Positions 7,206 to 17,816 are shown, counted from the first letter of the stretch. The stretch is DNA of 64,000 bases from an uncultured Bacteroidia bacterium (GCA_902801205.1 CADCHE010000002.1:230115-294114), one strand, 5' to 3'. Numbers and translations are program-made. Notes: generated by a model from the sequence alone, not told the origin.

Positions 7206-9191
7206 ATGATTCCGCAGGAGACCGTCCAGAAGATCCTGGACACCGCGCGTGTCGAGGAGGTCATCGGTGATTTCGTGGCGCTGCGGCGTCGCGGCGCCGA
7301 GTTCTGGGCGTGTTGTCCTTTCCACAACGAGAAGACGCCGTCGTTCCACATCATGCCGGCCAAGGGCTCTTATTACTGCTTCGGCTGCCACAAGGGCGGC
7401 TCGGCGGTCGGTTTCATCATGGACTACGAGCACATGTCGTACGTGGAGGCGCTCCGCTACCTGGCGCGGAAGTACCATATCGAGGTGGTTGAGTCCGAGG
7501 AAACGGCCGAAGACATCGCCTCGCGGCAGCGCAGCGAGAGCCTGATGCTGGTCTCCGAATTCGCGGGCGGTTTTTTCCGCGAGCAGCTTGCCACGACGGA
7601 GGGCCGGAGCGTCGCGCTCGCCTATTTCCATTCCCGGGGGCTGGAAGACGCCACCATCGAAAAATACGGCCTCGGCTGGGCCCCTTCCGGCCGCTCGGCC
7701 TTCACGGCGGCAGCGCGGGAGAAAGGCTTCAAGGAAGAATACCTTCTCGACACCGGCCTGTGTGCCCGGTACGAGACGGACGGGCAGCTGCACGACCGCT
7801 TCTATGAGCGGGTGGTCTTCCCCATCCACTCCGTCAGCGGCCGCGTGGTCGCCTTTGGGGCGCGGACCCTCCGCTCCGACAAGACGGTGGCGAAGTATGT
7901 CAACTCCAAGGAGTCCGACATCTATGTCAAGAACAAGTCGCTTTACGGCATCTGGTTCGCCAAGAACGAGATGGCCCGCAAGAACAAATGCTACCTCGTG
8001 GAGGGGTACCTGGACGTGCTGTCCATGCACCAGCTCGGCATCACCAACGTGGTCGCCTCCAGTGGTACGGCCCTGACGGAAGGACAGATCCGCCTGATCC
8101 GCCGCTTTACCGAGAATGTGACGATCATGTACGACGGCGACGCGGCCGGCATCCACGCCGCCCTGCGCGGCATCGACATGTTCCTGCGTGAAGGAATGAA
8201 CGTGAAAGTGGTCCTCATCCCGGACGGGGATGACCCGGACTCCTATGCCCGGAAACATACCCTGGAGGAAATGGAGGCTTTCCTGGCCGCGTCCGAGCAG
8301 GATTTCGTCACCTTCAAGGCTTCCCTGCTGCTGGAAGGCACGGAACGTGACCCGCTGCGGCGCGCGGAGGTGATCAACGACATCGCCGACAGCATCGCGC
8401 AGATTCCCGACGCCGTCAAGCGGACGGTCTATGTCGATTTCCTGAGCCGCGAGTTCGACATCCGTCCCGCGGCGCTGGAGGAACGTTTGTCGCGTGCCCG
8501 AACCAAAATTCTCGAAGAAGAACGGGTGAAAGTCCGCCGGGAAGCGCAGGCGCAGGGCGGGCAGCAGGGAGCGTCTCCCGACGTCCTGCCGGCAGGCGCG
8601 GAAACCGCTCCGCCGGTCATGGCCATGAATGCGGACCCGCTGCTGGAATCGGCAGAACGCGACTTGCTGAACTTCATCCTTGCGGACGGGACGGACCCGC
8701 TGGTCTTCGCCAGCGATTCGGAATTCTATCCCGGTGACGGTGAAGAGATGCCGACGGTGTTCGAATTCATCGCCTCCGCCGTCGAGGACGATGGGGCCGC
8801 ATTCACGCATCCTGCCTTTGAGCGGGCCTACCGTGCCTATGCGCAGTTCTATGACGAGGGACTGTCGCAGGATGAAATCGTCAAACGTCTCCTGGACGGA
8901 GAAGACCGGACCGTAGCGGCCGTGGCCGCCGCCCTGTCCGGGGAAGAAAAATACACGCTGACCATCAGCGGATTGAGAAACGCGATGATGTCCCGGCCCT
9001 CCTGGTTGACAAAATATGTCCCGAAGGCCATCCTGGTCTTTCAGGAGGCCCGTCTGGAGCACCGGCTCGCGCAGCTGCGCGGGGAACTCGCCGCGGACGG
9101 TGCACCTTTGGAAACGCTGCTGCAGCAGATCAAGGACATGCAGCAGATGCTCCACAAGGTCAAGGTGCGCCTGGGAAGGGAAAAAGAATAA
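7206..9191 (+). CDS. dnaG: DNA primase DnaG
   Basis: This 661-residue primase makes RNA primers for chromosome replication. The N-terminal CHC2 zinc finger is intact: Cys 37, His 40, Cys 58 and Cys 61 within CPFHNEKTPSF and YYCFGCHKGG. The Toprim catalytic core shows VEGYLDV (near residue 266), YDGDAAG (near 310) and DGDDPDSY (near 340). The C-terminal 200 residues, after an Ala/Gln/Gly-rich linker at about 443-470, form the DnaB-binding helical domain. Length is normal for bacterial DnaG. The gene sits between DUF308 (15-base gap) and metG (9-base gap), all on one strand. Confidence 0.97.
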   Translation: MIPQETVQKILDTARVEEVIGDFVALRRRGAEFWACCPFHNEKTPSFHIMPAKGSYYCFGCHKGGSAVGFIMDYEHMSYVEALRYLARKYHIEVVESEETAEDIASRQRSESLMLVSEFAGGFFREQLATTEGRSVALAYFHSRGLEDATIEKYGLGWAPSGRSAFTAAAREKGFKEEYLLDTGLCARYETDGQLHDRFYERVVFPIHSVSGRVVAFGARTLRSDKTVAKYVNSKESDIYVKNKSLYGIWFAKNEMARKNKCYLVEGYLDVLSMHQLGITNVVASSGTALTEGQIRLIRRFTENVTIMYDGDAAGIHAALRGIDMFLREGMNVKVVLIPDGDDPDSYARKHTLEEMEAFLAASEQDFVTFKASLLLEGTERDPLRRAEVINDIADSIAQIPDAVKRTVYVDFLSREFDIRPAALEERLSRARTKILEEERVKVRREAQAQGGQQGASPDVLPAGAETAPPVMAMNADPLLESAERDLLNFILADGTDPLVFASDSEFYPGDGEEMPTVFEFIASAVEDDGAAFTHPAFERAYRAYAQFYDEGLSQDEIVKRLLDGEDRTVAAVAAALSGEEKYTLTISGLRNAMMSRPSWLTKYVPKAILVFQEARLEHRLAQLRGELAADGAPLETLLQQIKDMQQMLHKVKVRLGREKE

Positions 9192-9200
9192 GAACTAGAT

Positions 9201-11378
9201 ATGGAAAAAGCATTCAAGAGAACACTGGTGACCTGCGCGCTGCCTTATGCGAACGGTCCTGTACACATCGGACACCTGGCCGGCGTCTACGTCCCTGCCG
9301 ACATCTATGTACGCTACCTGCGGATGAAGGGGGAGGACGTGCTGTACGTGTGCGGCTCCGACGAGCACGGCGTGCCCATCACCATCAAGGCCCGCCAGCA
9401 GGGCGTATCCCCGCAGGACATCGTGGACAAGTACCACGGTATCATCAAGCAGTCTTTCACCGGCCTCGGTATCAACTTCGACATCTACGGACGGACCTCT
9501 TCGCCGGTGCATGCGGCGAATGCGTCGGAATTCTTCCGGAAACTGTACGATGGCGGGAAGTTCATCACCCGCGAGACGGAGCAGTACTACGATCCTGAGG
9601 CGAAAACCTTCCTGGCCGACCGCTACATCGTCGGCACCTGCCCCAAGTGCGGCAATCCCGACGCCTACGGCGACCAGTGCGAGAAGTGCGGCAGCACGCT
9701 CAGCCCGGAGGAACTGCTGGACCCGCGTTCGAAACTCAGCGGCGCCCAGCCCGTGAAGAAGAAGACGACCCACTGGTACCTGCCGCTCGACCAGTACGAA
9801 GGCTGGCTGAAGGAGTGGATCCTGGACGGCCACAAGGAGTGGCGCGGCAATGTGTACGGCCAGTGCAAGAGCTGGATCGACGGCGGCTTGCTGCCGCGTG
9901 CCGTGAGCCGTGACCTGGACTGGGGTGTGCCCGTTCCCGTCGAAGGAGCCGAGGGCAAGGTGCTCTATGTCTGGTTCGACGCGCCGATCGGTTACATCTC
10001 CAATACGCAGGAACTCCTCCCGCAGAGCTGGGAAACCTGGTGGAAGCGCGAAGACACCCGTCTCGTCCACTTCATCGGCAAGGACAACATCGTCTTCCAC
10101 TGCATCGTCTTCCCGTCGATGCTCAAGGCCTACGGCGACTACATCCTGCCGGACAATGTGCCGGCCAACGAGTTCCTGAACCTGGAAGGGGACAAGATCT
10201 CCACCTCCCGCGGCTGGGCCGTCTGGGCGCACGAGTTCCTGGAAGACTTCCCCGGGAAGGCGGATGTGATGCGTTACGTGCTTACGGCCAACGCGCCCGA
10301 GACGAAGGACAATGACTTCAGTTGGAAAGACTTCCAGACACGCAACAACAGCGAGCTCGTGGCGGTGTTCGGCAACTTCGTCAACCGTGCCGTCGTATTG
10401 ACACACAAGTACTTCGGTGGCCGTGTCCCTGCGTGCGGTGCGCTGCAGGAGGTCGACCGTGCCGTGCTCGACGAGATTCCCGCGCTCCGGGAATCCCTGG
10501 AAAAGAACCTCGACACCTTCCACTTCCGCGAGGCGCTGAAGGATGCGATGAACATCGCCCGCGCCGGCAACAAGTACATCTCCGATACGGAGCCCTGGAA
10601 GGTGGCCAAGACCGACATGGACCGCTGTGCGACCATCCTGAACGTTTCCCTGCAGATCTGCGCCGACCTTTCGCTGGCCTTCGAGCCCTTCACGCCTTTC
10701 GCGGCTGAGCGTCTGCGCGCGATGCTGAATGTCGGCTTGCAGGCCGGTTTCGACCACCGCAAGGGGGAACAGGAGACGGTCAATACCTACAAGGAAGGCG
10801 AAGCGGCCGCACTGCATACGGTCTCCGGTCCGGCTTCCGCCCCCGCCAGTACAGGCATCTGCCTGCAGTGGGCGCAGCTCGGCGACGCCACCCTCCTGCC
10901 CGAAGGACATGCGATCGGGGAGCCTGAACTCCTGTTTGCGAAGATCGAGGATGCGGCGATCGACGCCCAGCTCGCCCGCCTGGATGCCATCCGCGCCGCG
11001 CGCGAGGCGGCGGCCAAGGCCGAGGCAGCGAACGCCGTCGCTCCGCAGCGGGACGAGTGCTCCTTCGAGGATTTCGAAAAGATGGACATCCGCACCGCCA
11101 CCGTCCTGGAGGCGGAACGGGTTCCGAAGACGGATAAACTGCTGAAACTTACCATCGACACGGGCATCGACCGTCGGACGATCGTTTCCGGGATCGCGGA
11201 ATTCTATACCCCCGAGCAGATGCTGGGCAAACAGATCTGCATCCTGGCGAACCTCAAACCGCGGATGATCCGCGGCATCGAATCGAAGGGCATGATCCTG
11301 ATGGCCAAGCAGGGCGACGGCACGATGCGGTTCGTCACCCCTGCCGAAGCAGTCACCAACGGTGCCCAGATCGGGTAG
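9201..11378 (+). CDS. metG: Methionyl-tRNA synthetase MetG with C-terminal tRNA-binding domain
   Basis: This 725-residue class I synthetase charges tRNA-Met. The HIGH motif is literal (residues 22-25, [11 protein letters not shown]). The zinc knuckle of the connective peptide is [18 protein letters not shown] (about 147-164), and the KMSKS loop appears as KISTS in GDKISTSRG (about 330-336). The C-terminal OB-fold (about 615-725, [18 protein letters not shown]) is the EMAPII/Trbp111-like domain for tRNA binding and dimerisation. The start, 9 bases after dnaG, is the only plausible one. The gene converges on dnaE, and a large inverted repeat separates the two. Confidence 0.97.
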   Translation: MEKAFKRTLVTCALPYANGPVHIGHLAGVYVPADIYVRYLRMKGEDVLYVCGSDEHGVPITIKARQQGVSPQDIVDKYHGIIKQSFTGLGINFDIYGRTSSPVHAANASEFFRKLYDGGKFITRETEQYYDPEAKTFLADRYIVGTCPKCGNPDAYGDQCEKCGSTLSPEELLDPRSKLSGAQPVKKKTTHWYLPLDQYEGWLKEWILDGHKEWRGNVYGQCKSWIDGGLLPRAVSRDLDWGVPVPVEGAEGKVLYVWFDAPIGYISNTQELLPQSWETWWKREDTRLVHFIGKDNIVFHCIVFPSMLKAYGDYILPDNVPANEFLNLEGDKISTSRGWAVWAHEFLEDFPGKADVMRYVLTANAPETKDNDFSWKDFQTRNNSELVAVFGNFVNRAVVLTHKYFGGRVPACGALQEVDRAVLDEIPALRESLEKNLDTFHFREALKDAMNIARAGNKYISDTEPWKVAKTDMDRCATILNVSLQICADLSLAFEPFTPFAAERLRAMLNVGLQAGFDHRKGEQETVNTYKEGEAAALHTVSGPASAPASTGICLQWAQLGDATLLPEGHAIGEPELLFAKIEDAAIDAQLARLDAIRAAREAAAKAEAANAVAPQRDECSFEDFEKMDIRTATVLEAERVPKTDKLLKLTIDTGIDRRTIVSGIAEFYTPEQMLGKQICILANLKPRMIRGIESKGMILMAKQGDGTMRFVTPAEAVTNGAQIG

Positions 11379-11391
11379 GAACCATCCGTTC

Positions 11392-11473
11392 CGCTCCGGC
11401 CTCCTTGGAAAGACCATTCGCCCGGACAGGGATGCACGAAGTGCAAGTTGGTCTTTCCAAGGAGGCCGGAGCG
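11392..11473. repeat. Perfect 25-bp inverted repeat between metG and dnaE
   Basis: The arm at 11392-11416 (beginning CGCTCCGGCCTCC, ending AGACCA) is repeated exactly in reverse complement at 11449-11473. The 32-base loop contains a smaller GCAC-GAA-GTGC hairpin. It sits in the convergent gap, 14 bases after the metG stop and 17 bases before the dnaE stop, so it probably serves as a transcription terminator or mRNA 3' barrier in both directions, although no T-run follows either arm. Confidence 0.8.
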
Positions 11474-11489
11474 TTAAGGGTACTGCGGG

Positions 11490-14400
11490 TTACTTCCGCA
11501 CAGCGGAACACTGGGCGCCGAGGGCCTTGAGGGCATTGACCAGTTCGGACGTCACCCCCACCTTGAACTTCGTGGAGTGGAACTCGATGTTGTAGCGGGT
11601 CTGCTCGTCGAAGAGCGTGATCTTCAGCTCCACCGGCCCCGGATTCGCCTTCACCAGCGCAACCAGCTTCTTGCGGAAATCTGCCGTCAGCATCTTCGTC
11701 GAAACCCCCACCGTGAATGCGGACAGCTTTTCTTCGGAGACGTTTCCGAGCAGCAGGATCTTGCTGATCCTGAACGAATAAGGAGCAGTCTTCCCTTGCT
11801 GGCGTTCCTCCGGCTTGAGACGGTATTTCTCATCGATGTCGCCTTCGATGAACAGACAGGCATGCGGCACCAGGTAGCTCATGAACTGTTCGTGGTCCTT
11901 TCCGAACAAGGCCAGTTCGTAGCTGCCGCTGAAATCTTCCAGCATCGTCCGCGAGTACGGCTTCCCGTTTTTGGCCGTCAGCGTCTTCATGTCGGTGACC
12001 ATGCCCGCGATGCAGACCGGCATCTTCTTCTTCATCTTTTCGCAGGCCGCCACCTTGAGCGACAGTTCCGACAGCGGGCAGGTGACGAAGGTATCCATCT
12101 CGAAGGCGTACTTGTCCAGGGGGTGCGAGGAGATGTAGGTCCCCACCAGTTCCTTTTCGCGCTGCAGCAGGTCTAGGTCGTTCTCCTCTCCGACCATCTC
12201 CGGAACTTCCGGGCGCACCGGCTTGAGTTCTTCCATTTCACCGAACAGCGAAGCGCTCGTGTCGAAACTGCTCTTCCCGTACAGGTCGGCATACTTCACC
12301 AATTCATCCAGGAACAGCTCGTTGTTCTTGCACGGAAGCAGGTACTGGCTCCGCTTGTAACCGAAGGAGTCGAACGCGCCGGAGAACACCAGGCATTCGG
12401 CCGCCTTCCGGTTCAGCACGCCCTTCGCGGAGATCCGCTCCACGAAGTCGAACAAGTCGGCGAACGGCCCCCCCTTCGCCCGCTCCTCGATGATGGCGTC
12501 GACCACGTTCGAACCGAATCCCTTGATGCCGCCCAGACCGAAACGGACGCTGCCGGCCTTGTTCACGTTGAAGTGCAGGTCGCTCTCGTTGACATCCGGG
12601 TTCAGGACGGGAACGCGGTTCTTCTTGCAGTCGTCCATGATCTTCTTGATTTCCTCCATGCTCTTGGCATTGCTCAGGCAGGAGGCGTAGAATTCGGCCG
12701 GATAGTGGCACTTGAGCCAGCCGGTCTGGTAGCTGACCCAGGCGTAGCAGGTGGCGTGCGACTTGTTGAAGGCGTACTGGGCGAATTTCTCCCAGTCCTT
12801 CCAGATCTTGTCCAGCACCTTCTCGGGGTGGCCGTTGGCGATGCCGCCCGACATGAACTTGTCCTTCAAGGAGTTCAGGATGTCGATCTGCTTCTTCCCC
12901 ATAGCCTTGCGGAGCTTGTCCGCCTCGCCTTTGGTGAAACCGGCCAGCCTCTGCGAAAGGAGCATCACCTGCTCCTGGTAGACCGTGACACCATAGGTGT
13001 CGTTGAGGAATTCTTCCATTTCGGGAAGGTCGTACTCGATCGGCTGCAGGCCCAGTTTCCGTTCGACGAAATCCGGGATGTAATCCATCGGGCCCGGACG
13101 GTACAGGGCGTTCATGGCGATCAGGTCTTCGAACCGCTCGGGGTGCAGCTTCTGCAGCCAGGTCTTCATGCCTTCGGATTCGAACTGGAATACGCTGGTC
13201 GTGTCGCCGCGTCCGTAGAGTTCGTAGGTCGGCTTGTCGTCGATGGGGATGGCTTCGATGTCGATGTCCTCGCCGGTCCGTTCCTTGATGAGGTCCAGGC
13301 AGTTGTGGATGATCGTCAAGGTGATGAGGCCCAGGAAGTCCATCTTCAGCATGCCCACGTCCTCGATGTAGTGGCCGTCGTACTGCGAGATGCGCACGTC
13401 CTCGCCCGTTTCCTTGTCCTTGGTTACGGAAATGGGCAGGAAGTCGGTCAGGTCACCGCGGCCGATGATGGTTGCGCAGGCGTGTACGCCCACCTGCCGG
13501 ACGCTGCCTTCCAGCGCCTGGGCGTACCGGAGGACCTCCTTGTTGATCTCCGTCCCGTTCTTGAGTTCGTTGATGAATTCAGGCACCAGCCGGAAGCAGT
13601 TCTTGAGCGTGATCTTGACGTCGACGTCCTCCATGCCGCGCTGGAACATCTTCTTGACCAGGACCTTCTGCCCCTCGTGCTCGGGGTCGTCCACTTCGAC
13701 TTCCTTCTCGACCTGCTTGAATCCGGGCCTGAGCGTGTCCAGCTTGGGGTTGAAAGGATATTCCCGCTCCTTCTTCTCGCTGAGCCGGTCCGGCACCATC
13801 TTCGTCAGGCGGTTCGACTCGTCCAGCGAGAGGTGGCTGATGCGCGCCACGTCCTTGATGGCGCTCTTGGCCGCCATGGTCCCGAAGGTAATGACCCGTG
13901 AAACGTGGCTTTCCCCGTAGGTCTTTTCGACGTATTCGTGCGCCTTGGTGAGGTCTTCGAAGTCTACGTCGATATCCGGCATGGAGATGCGGTCCGGGTT
14001 GAGGAAACGCTCGAACAGGAGTTGGTATCGGATCGGATCCAGGTTCGTGATTTTCAAGCAGTAAGCGACGACGGAACCGGCGGCGGAGCCTCGGCCCGGC
14101 CCCACCATGCTCCCCATCGCGCGCGACGCGGCGATGTAGTCCTGGACGATCAGGAAGTAGTCCGGGAAGCCCATCCGGCTGATGGTCTTGAGCTCGAAGT
14201 CGATGCGTTCCTGCTGTTCGGGGGTCAGCGTCTCGCCGTACCGCTTGTGCGCACCCTCGTAGGTGAGGTGGCACAGGTAGGCGACCGAGTGGCAGAATCC
14301 GTCACCCCGGTAGTTGCCCTTCTTGTCACAGCGGCCCGCGTCGATGACGTCCTTGTACCGCTCCATCTGGGCGTCGATGTCCTGCATGAACGCCGGGTCG

Positions 14401-15290
14401 ATCTCGTAGACCGGAAGCACCGGGTCGCGGTCGATGCTGTAAGACTCCACCTTGTCCACGATCTCCTGGGTGTTGGCGATGGTTTCCGGATGCCCCGGGA
14501 ACAGGGCGAGCATCTCTTCCTCGCTCTTGAGGTACTCCTGCTGCGTATAGCGCAGCCGTCCCGGGTCGTCGATGAAGGCGTTGGTATTCAGACAGATGAG
14601 TCGGTCGTGAACGGGGCCGTCCTCCTTCCGGACGAAGTGGACGTCGTTCGTCGCGATGACCTTCACCCCGTACTGCTCCGCCAGGTCGAAGAGCACTTCC
14701 GTGTATTCTTTCTCGCGTTCGTAGACCTCCTGCGACTGCCCCGGCACCTCGGTCTTGTGGAGCATCACTTCCAGGTAGTAGTCGTCTCCGAACAGGCGCT
14801 TGTGCCATTGGATCGCCTCGCCGGCCGCCTGCAGGTCGCCTGCGAGGATCTTCTGCGGGATCTCGCCCGCCATGCACGCAGAAGAGCAGATGAGCCCCTC
14901 GTGGTACTGTTCCAGCACCTCGTGCCGAACGCGCGGCTTCCCGTAGTACATGCCCTCGATGTGCCCGGTCGAGACGATCTTGACGAGGTTTTTGTAGCCC
15001 TGGTAGTCCTTCGCCAGCAGGATCAGGTGGTAGTAGGCGCGGTGCGCCTGGTCCTTCAGCTTGTGGTCGTACCCCCGCGTCACGTAGATCTCGCAGCCGA
15101 TGATGGGTTTCACCGCCGGATGCTTTTTCGCGAACTTGAAGAACTCCTTGACGCCGTACAGGTTGCCGTGGTCCGTGATCGCCAGGGCGGACTGCCCCAG
15201 CTCTTCCGCGCGGGCGAATAGGTTGTCGATGGAGGCCTGTCCGTCGAGGATGGAATACTGTGTATGGACGTGTAGATGCGTGAAAGACAT
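11490..15290 (-). CDS. dnaE: DNA polymerase III alpha subunit DnaE
   Basis: This 1266-residue replicative polymerase begins with a PHP domain (FTHLHVHTQYSILDG, then ALAITDHGNLYG). The polymerase active site has the paired aspartates in MPDIDVDFED (near residue 440), and a catalytic palm and fingers region with GRGSAAGSVVAYCL. A helix-hairpin-helix region and a C-terminal OB/tau-binding part follow (for example VCIAGMVTDMKTL). Length is slightly above that of E. coli DnaE (1160). The start is the ATG at 15290, giving the canonical N-terminus MSFTHLHVHT; an upstream in-frame codon at 15326 would add a nonconserved 12-residue extension. Confidence 0.97.
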   Translation of the reverse strand: MSFTHLHVHTQYSILDGQASIDNLFARAEELGQSALAITDHGNLYGVKEFFKFAKKHPAVKPIIGCEIYVTRGYDHKLKDQAHRAYYHLILLAKDYQGYKNLVKIVSTGHIEGMYYGKPRVRHEVLEQYHEGLICSSACMAGEIPQKILAGDLQAAGEAIQWHKRLFGDDYYLEVMLHKTEVPGQSQEVYEREKEYTEVLFDLAEQYGVKVIATNDVHFVRKEDGPVHDRLICLNTNAFIDDPGRLRYTQQEYLKSEEEMLALFPGHPETIANTQEIVDKVESYSIDRDPVLPVYEIDPAFMQDIDAQMERYKDVIDAGRCDKKGNYRGDGFCHSVAYLCHLTYEGAHKRYGETLTPEQQERIDFELKTISRMGFPDYFLIVQDYIAASRAMGSMVGPGRGSAAGSVVAYCLKITNLDPIRYQLLFERFLNPDRISMPDIDVDFEDLTKAHEYVEKTYGESHVSRVITFGTMAAKSAIKDVARISHLSLDESNRLTKMVPDRLSEKKEREYPFNPKLDTLRPGFKQVEKEVEVDDPEHEGQKVLVKKMFQRGMEDVDVKITLKNCFRLVPEFINELKNGTEINKEVLRYAQALEGSVRQVGVHACATIIGRGDLTDFLPISVTKDKETGEDVRISQYDGHYIEDVGMLKMDFLGLITLTIIHNCLDLIKERTGEDIDIEAIPIDDKPTYELYGRGDTTSVFQFESEGMKTWLQKLHPERFEDLIAMNALYRPGPMDYIPDFVERKLGLQPIEYDLPEMEEFLNDTYGVTVYQEQVMLLSQRLAGFTKGEADKLRKAMGKKQIDILNSLKDKFMSGGIANGHPEKVLDKIWKDWEKFAQYAFNKSHATCYAWVSYQTGWLKCHYPAEFYASCLSNAKSMEEIKKIMDDCKKNRVPVLNPDVNESDLHFNVNKAGSVRFGLGGIKGFGSNVVDAIIEERAKGGPFADLFDFVERISAKGVLNRKAAECLVFSGAFDSFGYKRSQYLLPCKNNELFLDELVKYADLYGKSSFDTSASLFGEMEELKPVRPEVPEMVGEENDLDLLQREKELVGTYISSHPLDKYAFEMDTFVTCPLSELSLKVAACEKMKKKMPVCIAGMVTDMKTLTAKNGKPYSRTMLEDFSGSYELALFGKDHEQFMSYLVPHACLFIEGDIDEKYRLKPEERQQGKTAPYSFRISKILLLGNVSEEKLSAFTVGVSTKMLTADFRKKLVALVKANPGPVELKITLFDEQTRYNIEFHSTKFKVGVTSELVNALKALGAQCSAVRK

Positions 15291-15313
15291 GATCCGGGCT
15301 TTTAAGGTGTCTA

Positions 15314-15344
15314 CAAAGATACCCAAAAAGCCCGGACGTTCAAA
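15314..15344 (-). promoter_or_regulatory. dnaE promoter
   Basis: On the minus strand TTTG (15341-15344) and TATCTTTG (15314-15321) are separated by 19 bases, an exact match to the Bacteroidota promoter consensus. It lies 24 bases upstream of the dnaE start codon and in the gap after the last efflux gene, showing that dnaE is transcribed separately from that operon. Confidence 0.7.
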
Positions 15345-15367
15345 GGAAAGTTTTCAACAGACGTCCG

Positions 15368-16642
15368 TCAGCGTCCCGTGATGATGCGGTGGTCTTTTTC
15401 GCGGTCGATGCCGACGCGGACCGCAAGCTGTTCGCGGCGTTCCCGGAGCATCTCCCGGTGGCGGATTACCCAGTTTTCAACGTAGACCGCGGCGCACGCC
15501 AGGAAGAAGAAGACGATGGTCTGGACCGTCAGCGCCCGGATCTGGGTGGCGGCAGCGGCGATGTCACCGCCTGCCGTGCTCAGGTTGATGAATCCCTGTA
15601 CCGCGAAGGTGGACGGGAAGAACCAGGAGACGACCTTCCAGAAAGCCGGGAAGGCGACGGACGGCCAGCTGCACCCGGTCAGGAAGATGGCGACCGGCGA
15701 GATGGCGAGGAAGAGGACGAAGACGCTTTCACGCCGGGTGATGACGGTGCTGCATGTCATGCTGAAGAACACGCAGTCGGTGACGAAGATGACCAGCAGC
15801 GCAAGGACATCGGTGAAGGTGCCGCGCTGCGGGATCCCGAAGATCGCCGGGACGATGAAGGTGATGTACGCGCCGATGGCCAGGTACAGCAGCCAGTAGG
15901 CGGCACCGCGCCCCAGGACCACCCGGACGACCCCGTTGCCTTCGAGTTTGTCCGGCAGGGAGGCGAAACTGTGGTTCCGCTCGCGGGCCGTGCCCACCAG
16001 CAGCGACATGCCGTAGAACATGGTCTGCTGGATGATCAGCATCAGGATGGCGGAGATCAGGAAGAAACCGTAGTCGAACGCCCGGTTGAAGGGGTTGTTG
16101 TCTTCATACTGGACCGGCTTGACGCTCTGCAGGGCGGCCTGGTCCGTCAGGCCGGCGGCCGCGAACCGCTCCATCTGGATGGAGCCGATCTCGTGCAGCA
16201 TCACGAAGTTGGTGGCCATCAAGGCGTTCTTGTAATACAGGAAGCTGCTCATGTCGGCATAGACCGAGAAGACGGCGGTCTGCCCTTCGGCGAGTTTCCT
16301 GCCGAAGTCGGACGGGAAGCGGATGATGCCGTTGACCTTCCGTTCCTGCATCAGGCGTTCCGCCTCGGCCATGTTCACGCACTTGGCGGCGACGCGGACC
16401 TCGCGGGTGGCATCGATCTCCCGGATGAAACGGCGGCTGTCCGAGCATGCGGCATCGTCCACGACGGCGACGGGCGTGTCCTCCAGGATGCCGTTCATGT
16501 AGATGACGTTGTACAGGAGCGGGTAGAGCAGCCCGGCGACGAAGAAGATCAGCAGGACGCCGCCGTCGTGGAAGATCTGGTGCAGCTCGTGCATCATGAT
16601 GTCGCGCCAGTCGCGCAGCCATTGTTTGATATATTGCATCAT
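15368..16642 (-). CDS. ABC-2 type efflux permease (second of pair)
   Basis: This 424-residue protein has the layout of ABC2_membrane_3/YhhJ-YbhR permeases. There is one transmembrane helix near residues 29-49, then a large periplasmic domain (about 50-180) with VAVVDDAACSDSRRFIREI. Five helices follow in the C-terminal half (for example SAILMLIIQQTMFYGMSLL, and FVLFLAISPVAIFLTGCSWP). The last 40 residues are cytosolic and strongly basic. It lies 4 bases after the paralogous permease and is the last gene of the TolC-HlyD-permease-permease operon. Substrates of such pairs include drugs and envelope lipids; none can be assigned here. It starts ATGATG; the outer ATG at 16642 is used. Confidence 0.85.
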   Translation of the reverse strand: MMQYIKQWLRDWRDIMMHELHQIFHDGGVLLIFFVAGLLYPLLYNVIYMNGILEDTPVAVVDDAACSDSRRFIREIDATREVRVAAKCVNMAEAERLMQERKVNGIIRFPSDFGRKLAEGQTAVFSVYADMSSFLYYKNALMATNFVMLHEIGSIQMERFAAAGLTDQAALQSVKPVQYEDNNPFNRAFDYGFFLISAILMLIIQQTMFYGMSLLVGTARERNHSFASLPDKLEGNGVVRVVLGRGAAYWLLYLAIGAYITFIVPAIFGIPQRGTFTDVLALLVIFVTDCVFFSMTCSTVITRRESVFVLFLAISPVAIFLTGCSWPSVAFPAFWKVVSWFFPSTFAVQGFINLSTAGGDIAAAATQIRALTVQTIVFFFLACAAVYVENWVIRHREMLRERREQLAVRVGIDREKDHRIITGR

Positions 16643-16646
16643 GGCA

Positions 16647-17816
16647 TTAGTCTTTGGGATAGTTCTGATAGATGTACGCTTTCTTCAGCCGCTGAAGTCC
16701 CAACAGCGGGACGAAGAGGAAGCAGAGCAGCCAGACCACCTCTTTCCACCAGCCTGCGAAGCCGGCGCCGAAGATGGCCTCCTGGACATAGAACAGGTAA
16801 TAGTGGCGGATCGGGAAGATCGACCCGAGCCCCTGGATCCAGGGCGTCATCGCCTCCAACGGCAGCGTGAATCCGGCGAGGGAGAAACCCAGTACGCTGT
16901 ACAGGGCACCGACGCTCAGCGCCAGCCGGGGCACCGGCAGCATCTCCAGGATGAAGATCGCGACGGCCTCGCTGGCGACCACCAGCAGGAAGATGGCCAG
17001 GAACATGTTCCAGATGGAACCCGCCATCGGGAAATGCAGCTGGTGGTAGAGGATGAGCACGAGGATGAAGCCGATGGTGGAGAAGATGCCGGTCCAGACG
17101 ATCAGCTTGCCGGCCAGCGCATTCAAGATCGACCCGCCGGCCGTGTCGAGCAGGTGCCGCGACGTTCCGAACTTGAGTTCCGCGCCCAGCGAGTAGATGA
17201 GGATGATGATCACGATCATCTCCAGGATGGCGGGCAGCAGTACGTTGCACAGGTAGTAGCTGTAGTTGGTGGTCGTGTTTCCGATCTGGTGCGTGTCGAT
17301 GTCCACCGGCCGGATCATGCCCATGATCGCGTCGTCGTTGTATCCTTTGGCGCGGAGCACCTGCCGCTGTACGGCACCGTTCGTGAGGTTGGTCATCAAC
17401 AGCAGGCTCTTCCACGACAGGGCGCCGGAAACGAAGTACAGGCCGTTCACGTAGAAGGTGATCTTCGGCTGCCGGTTGGCATTGATGTCTTCGCCGAGCC
17501 CCTCCGGGAGAAGGCATACGGCTGAGATCCTGCCGCTGACGAGGTCTTCGCGCGCCTGCTCGAAAGACGGGTAGTGGACGACCTCCGAAAGCTGTGTCGC
17601 GTCGAGTTGCCGGACGAATTCCCGCGAGATCGAAGAACCGTCCAGGTCGACGGTGCCTACCGGGATGTCGTGGGGCAGCCCGTCCCGCATCAGCGACAGG
17701 AAGAACACGGTGCAGAAAGTGATCACGCCGACCGTGCCCACCAGATACAGGGGGCGGTTCCGCAAGATGCGGAATTCACGGCCGATGACCGCCTTGATAT
17801 TCTGCCAAGTTCCCAT
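16647..17816 (-). CDS. ABC-2 type efflux permease (first of pair)
   Basis: This 389-residue permease shares the plan of its neighbour: a helix near residues 22-42, a periplasmic domain with IPVGTVDLDGSSISREFVRQ, and five C-terminal helices including ILEMIVIIILIYSLGAELKFG and FLAIFLLVVASEAVAIFILEML. The pair probably forms a heterodimeric membrane domain. It lies 24 bases downstream of the HlyD-type gene and 4 bases upstream of the second permease. No ATP-binding subunit is encoded in this operon. The start at 17816 gives MGTWQNIKAVIGREF, a typical cytosolic N-terminus. Confidence 0.85.
   Translation of the reverse strand: MGTWQNIKAVIGREFRILRNRPLYLVGTVGVITFCTVFFLSLMRDGLPHDIPVGTVDLDGSSISREFVRQLDATQLSEVVHYPSFEQAREDLVSGRISAVCLLPEGLGEDINANRQPKITFYVNGLYFVSGALSWKSLLLMTNLTNGAVQRQVLRAKGYNDDAIMGMIRPVDIDTHQIGNTTTNYSYYLCNVLLPAILEMIVIIILIYSLGAELKFGTSRHLLDTAGGSILNALAGKLIVWTGIFSTIGFILVLILYHQLHFPMAGSIWNMFLAIFLLVVASEAVAIFILEMLPVPRLALSVGALYSVLGFSLAGFTLPLEAMTPWIQGLGSIFPIRHYYLFYVQEAIFGAGFAGWWKEVVWLLCFLFVPLLGLQRLKKAYIYQNYPKD

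Noticed and set aside
6531-9155. Minus-strand frame antisense to DUF308 and dnaG
   Set aside because: dnaG carries intact zinc and Toprim motifs; the antisense text is Arg/Gln/His-rich noise.
9195-11417. Minus-strand frame antisense to metG
   Set aside because: metG is unmistakable on the plus strand.
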